64,000 nt of DNA from NCBI RefSeq assembly GCF_024734665.1, contig NZ_CP102931.1:370001-434000 (forward strand). The letters are read 5' to 3'. The DNA is from Variovorax paradoxus (GTDB lineage Bacteria > Pseudomonadota > Gammaproteobacteria > Burkholderiales > Burkholderiaceae_C). Positions 61,985 to 64,000 of the stretch are shown piece after piece; the first letter of the stretch is position 1, and every line of letters begins with the position of its first letter. A program made the translations under genes and the position numbers. A model generated the notes under the pieces. That model saw only the letters and a list, made by a program, of their open reading frames with translations. It was not told the origin of the DNA and ran no database searches.

Positions 61985-62785
61985 ATGAGCGACTACACAA
62001 AACTGCAACTGACCCTCGAAGGCACCATCGCCCGCATCTGGCTCGACCAGCCCGACGCACGCAACGCCTTCGACGACATCGTCATCGCCGAGCTGACGCA
62101 GGCCTTCACCGAAGCCGGCGCCGCGCCGCAGGTCAAGGCCATCGTGCTCGGCGCCAACGGACCGGCCTTCTGCGCGGGCGCGAATCTCAACTGGATGCGC
62201 CGCATGGCCGACTACACGCGCAGCGAGAACGTCGCCGACGCGGGCAAGCTGGCTGCGATGCTGCGCACCATTGCCGAGTGCCCCAAGCCCACCATCGCGC
62301 GCGTGCAGGGCGATGTGTATGCGGGCGGCATGGGGCTGGTGGCCGCGTGCGACATGGCCGTGAGCGTGGACACCGCGTGGTACTGCCTGAGCGAAGTGAA
62401 GATCGGCCTCGTGCCCGCGACCATCAGCCCGTACGTGCTGCGCGCGATGGGCACGCGCGCTTCGCAGCGCTATTTCCTCACGGCCGAGCGTTTCACCGCT
62501 GCCGAGGCGCATCGCATCGGTTTCGTGCATGAAGTGGTTGCTGCCGATGCGCTCGATGCCAAGGTCGACGAGCTCGTGAAGGCATTGACCGGCGCGAGCC
62601 CTGCGGCCGTGCGTGCCTGCAAGCAGCTGATTGCCGATGTTGCCGACCGCGAGATCGACGACGCGCTGATCGCGAAGACCGTCGAGGGCATCGCCGACAT
62701 CCGCGCGAGCGACGAAGGCCGCGAGGGGGTGCAGGCCTTCCTGCAGAAGCGCAAGCCCTCGTGGCTGGAAACTAACAAGGCCTGA
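61985..62785 (+). CDS. liuC: Methylglutaconyl-CoA hydratase (enoyl-CoA hydratase family)
   Basis: 266-aa crotonase-fold enzyme. It has the oxyanion-hole blocks AFCAGANLNWM (about 59-69) and GDVYAGGMGLVAACD (about 104-118), and AFCAGANLNWM is usual in LiuC. ATG 61985 follows the hydrolase stop by 16 nt. It hydrates 3-methylglutaconyl-CoA to HMG-CoA in leucine breakdown. Confidence 0.92.
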   Translation: MSDYTKLQLTLEGTIARIWLDQPDARNAFDDIVIAELTQAFTEAGAAPQVKAIVLGANGPAFCAGANLNWMRRMADYTRSENVADAGKLAAMLRTIAECPKPTIARVQGDVYAGGMGLVAACDMAVSVDTAWYCLSEVKIGLVPATISPYVLRAMGTRASQRYFLTAERFTAAEAHRIGFVHEVVAADALDAKVDELVKALTGASPAAVRACKQLIADVADREIDDALIAKTVEGIADIRASDEGREGVQAFLQKRKPSWLETNKA

Positions 62786-62790
62786 GCACC

Positions 62791-63294
62791 ATGGCGCACG
62801 ACGCACTCATCGAGCGCATGGACGCGTGGCTGGCCGCGCATCGCGCGGACTACCACGCGGTGCTGCAGCCCGGCGTGAGCGACGCTGACCTCGACGCATT
62901 CGAAGCGAAGTTCTCGCTGAAGCTGCCAGAGGCCTTTCGCGCGCTCTACCGCTGGCGCAACGGCCAGCCGAACAGCAGCTTCGACAGCCTGCAGGACAAC
63001 CGCATGTTCAGCGCGCTCGAGGACATCACCGACACCAAGGAGATGTTTGACGACATGATCGGCTCCGACTTCGAAGACCCGGCCACGTGGCGGCGCGGCT
63101 GGGTGCCGTTTCTGTCGAACGGCGGCGGCAGCCACTTGTGCGTGGACATCGACGCCGAAGGCGGCGGCGAGGCCGGCCAGCTGATCGCCTTCTGGAAGGC
63201 GGACGAAGACCGCCCCGTCGAACATGCGTCCGTCCATGCATGGCTCGCGGACCTCGTCGCTTCCATGGAAGCCGGCACCATCGAATTCGACTGA
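62791..63294 (+). CDS. SMI1/KNR4 family protein
   Basis: 167-aa SMI1/KNR4-type protein: the family entry LPEAFRALYRWRNGQ at about 50-64, the acidic middle and the PFLSNGGGSHLCVDID strand at about 107-122. Many members are immunity proteins of polymorphic toxins, but no toxin gene is near. It sits 5 nt after liuC inside the liu operon. Function here unknown. Confidence 0.85.
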   Translation: MAHDALIERMDAWLAAHRADYHAVLQPGVSDADLDAFEAKFSLKLPEAFRALYRWRNGQPNSSFDSLQDNRMFSALEDITDTKEMFDDMIGSDFEDPATWRRGWVPFLSNGGGSHLCVDIDAEGGGEAGQLIAFWKADEDRPVEHASVHAWLADLVASMEAGTIEFD

Positions 63295-63306
63295 GCGAGA
63301 GCCACC

Positions 63307-63981
63307 ATGAACACCAGCCTCGACATGCCCCAGCTGATCGCACTGGCCGCCGCCATCGGCTGGGCCAGCGGCGTGCGGCTTTACCTGGTCGTGCTGCTGA
63401 CCGGCGTGGTGGGCTACTTCGGCTGGGTGCCGCTGCCGAGTGGGCTGCAGTTGCTGGCGCATCCGGTCGTGATCGCGGCCAGCGGCTTCATGGTGTTCAT
63501 CGAATTCTTCGCGGACAAGATCCCCGGCCTCGATTCGCTGTGGGACGTTGTACACACCGCCATCCGCATTCCGGCTGGCGCGGCGCTCGCGGCCAGCGTG
63601 TTCGGCGCCGACCATGGCGTGATGGCCGTCGTCGCGGCGCTGGTGGGCGGCAGTTTCGCGGCCACGGCGCATGCGGCCAAGGCCACGACGCGCGCGGCCA
63701 TCAACACATCGCCCGAGCCGTTTTCGAACGTGGGCGCTTCGCTGGTCGAAGACACGATGGTGCCGGCGGGCCTGTGGCTCGCGGTGGCGCACCCCTTCGT
63801 CTTTCTCGTGCTGTTCGTGCTGGTGCTTGTGCTGAGCGTGTGGCTCATCCGCAAGAGCTGGCGTTTCCTCAGGGCGCTGTTCGCCCGCGTGGCTCGCATC
63901 TTCAGCGGCCGACCCGATCCGGGCGTGGTGCCCGCGTTCCAACTGAAAAAGAATCCTCCGGGAGACACTCCGAATGTTTAA
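63307..63981 (+). CDS. DUF4126 family membrane protein
   Basis: 224-aa inner-membrane protein with about four to five hydrophobic segments. The opening IALAAAIGWASGVRLYLVVLLTG (shortened) and SFAATAHAAKATTRAAINTSPEP are features of DUF4126. Function unknown. It ends inside the start of the next gene (overlap 63974-63981). Confidence 0.85.
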   Translation: MNTSLDMPQLIALAAAIGWASGVRLYLVVLLTGVVGYFGWVPLPSGLQLLAHPVVIAASGFMVFIEFFADKIPGLDSLWDVVHTAIRIPAGAALAASVFGADHGVMAVVAALVGGSFAATAHAAKATTRAAINTSPEPFSNVGASLVEDTMVPAGLWLAVAHPFVFLVLFVLVLVLSVWLIRKSWRFLRALFARVARIFSGRPDPGVVPAFQLKKNPPGDTPNV

Positions 63982-64000
63982 GAAGATCCTCATTGCCAAC
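63974..64000 (+). CDS. liuD: Methylcrotonoyl-CoA carboxylase alpha subunit, 5' end only
   Basis: The last nine codons read MFKKILIAN, the universal start of biotin carboxylases (normally followed by RGEIA). The gene runs off the window. Given liuB and liuC, it is most likely the biotin-carrying subunit of methylcrotonyl-CoA carboxylase. It overlaps the DUF4126 gene by 8 nt. Confidence 0.8.

Noticed and set aside
63307..63981. DUF4126 protein as a transporter of liu substrates
   Set aside because: Only membrane segments and family likeness are visible; no transport motif, so no function was assigned.

Overview
The window looks like chromosomal DNA of a high-GC beta-proteobacterium of the Comamonadaceae, most like Variovorax. 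The reasons are the GC- and codon-bias, the lnt-corC, glyQS-gmhB-plsC and can-aceK-thiolase gene orders, a leucine/isovalerate (liu) cluster, and many ABC-transporter-linked catabolic genes. This is inference from gene content; no database was searched.

Layout. 1-2773 is the 3' end of an rRNA operon (partial 23S, complete 5S, strong terminator). 2801-9024 holds fadD with a metallo-beta-lactamase gene and an aromatic amino-acid operon (hppD, pheC-like, phhA) read away from an Lrp-type regulator. 9133-12404 holds a GNAT protein, corC and lnt. 12408-19254 is a seven-gene minus-strand catabolic operon (flavodoxin-like reductase, amidohydrolase, creatininase-family enzyme, NMT1-type ABC transporter, FAD-linked oxidase) whose substrate I cannot name. 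19583-25321 is a compact archaic chaperone-usher (spore-coat-U/Csu type) pilus operon followed by two small secreted paralogs that I do not recognise. 25348-29924 holds a large lipoprotein, a TetR regulator, a periplasmic asparaginase and a PAP2 protein. 30097-35519 holds glyQ-glyS-gmhB-plsC and a YgjP-type metallopeptidase. 35542-36120 is a 579-bp imperfect palindrome. 36128-40279 holds an SDR, an RluA-type pseudouridine synthase coupled to a leucine-rich-repeat protein kinase, and a metallohydrolase. 40386-49568 holds a LiuR-like regulator with a perfect 18-bp palindrome, can, aceK, a thiolase, an M20 peptidase, an acyl-CoA dehydrogenase, an amidase and a LuxR regulator. 49699-55217 holds a hybrid histidine kinase, ychJ, a TPP riboswitch with thiC, a HAD phosphatase and a thioredoxin. 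55293-64000 holds an AraC regulator and the divergent liu operon (liuA, acyl-CoA ligase, liuB, secreted hydrolase, liuC, SMI1/KNR4, DUF4126, start of the biotin-carboxylase subunit), running off the end.

How it works together. Much of the window is amino- and fatty-acid catabolism: Phe/Tyr to homogentisate, Leu via isovaleryl-CoA and methylcrotonyl-CoA, Asn hydrolysis, acyl-CoA activation and oxidation, thiolase. Local regulators sit divergent to their likely targets. AceK controls carbon flow between the glyoxylate shunt and the TCA cycle when such acetyl-CoA-yielding substrates are used. The least explained parts are the two small paralogs beside the pilus operon, the 579-bp palindrome, the 12408-19254 operon and the kinase/pseudouridine-synthase pair.
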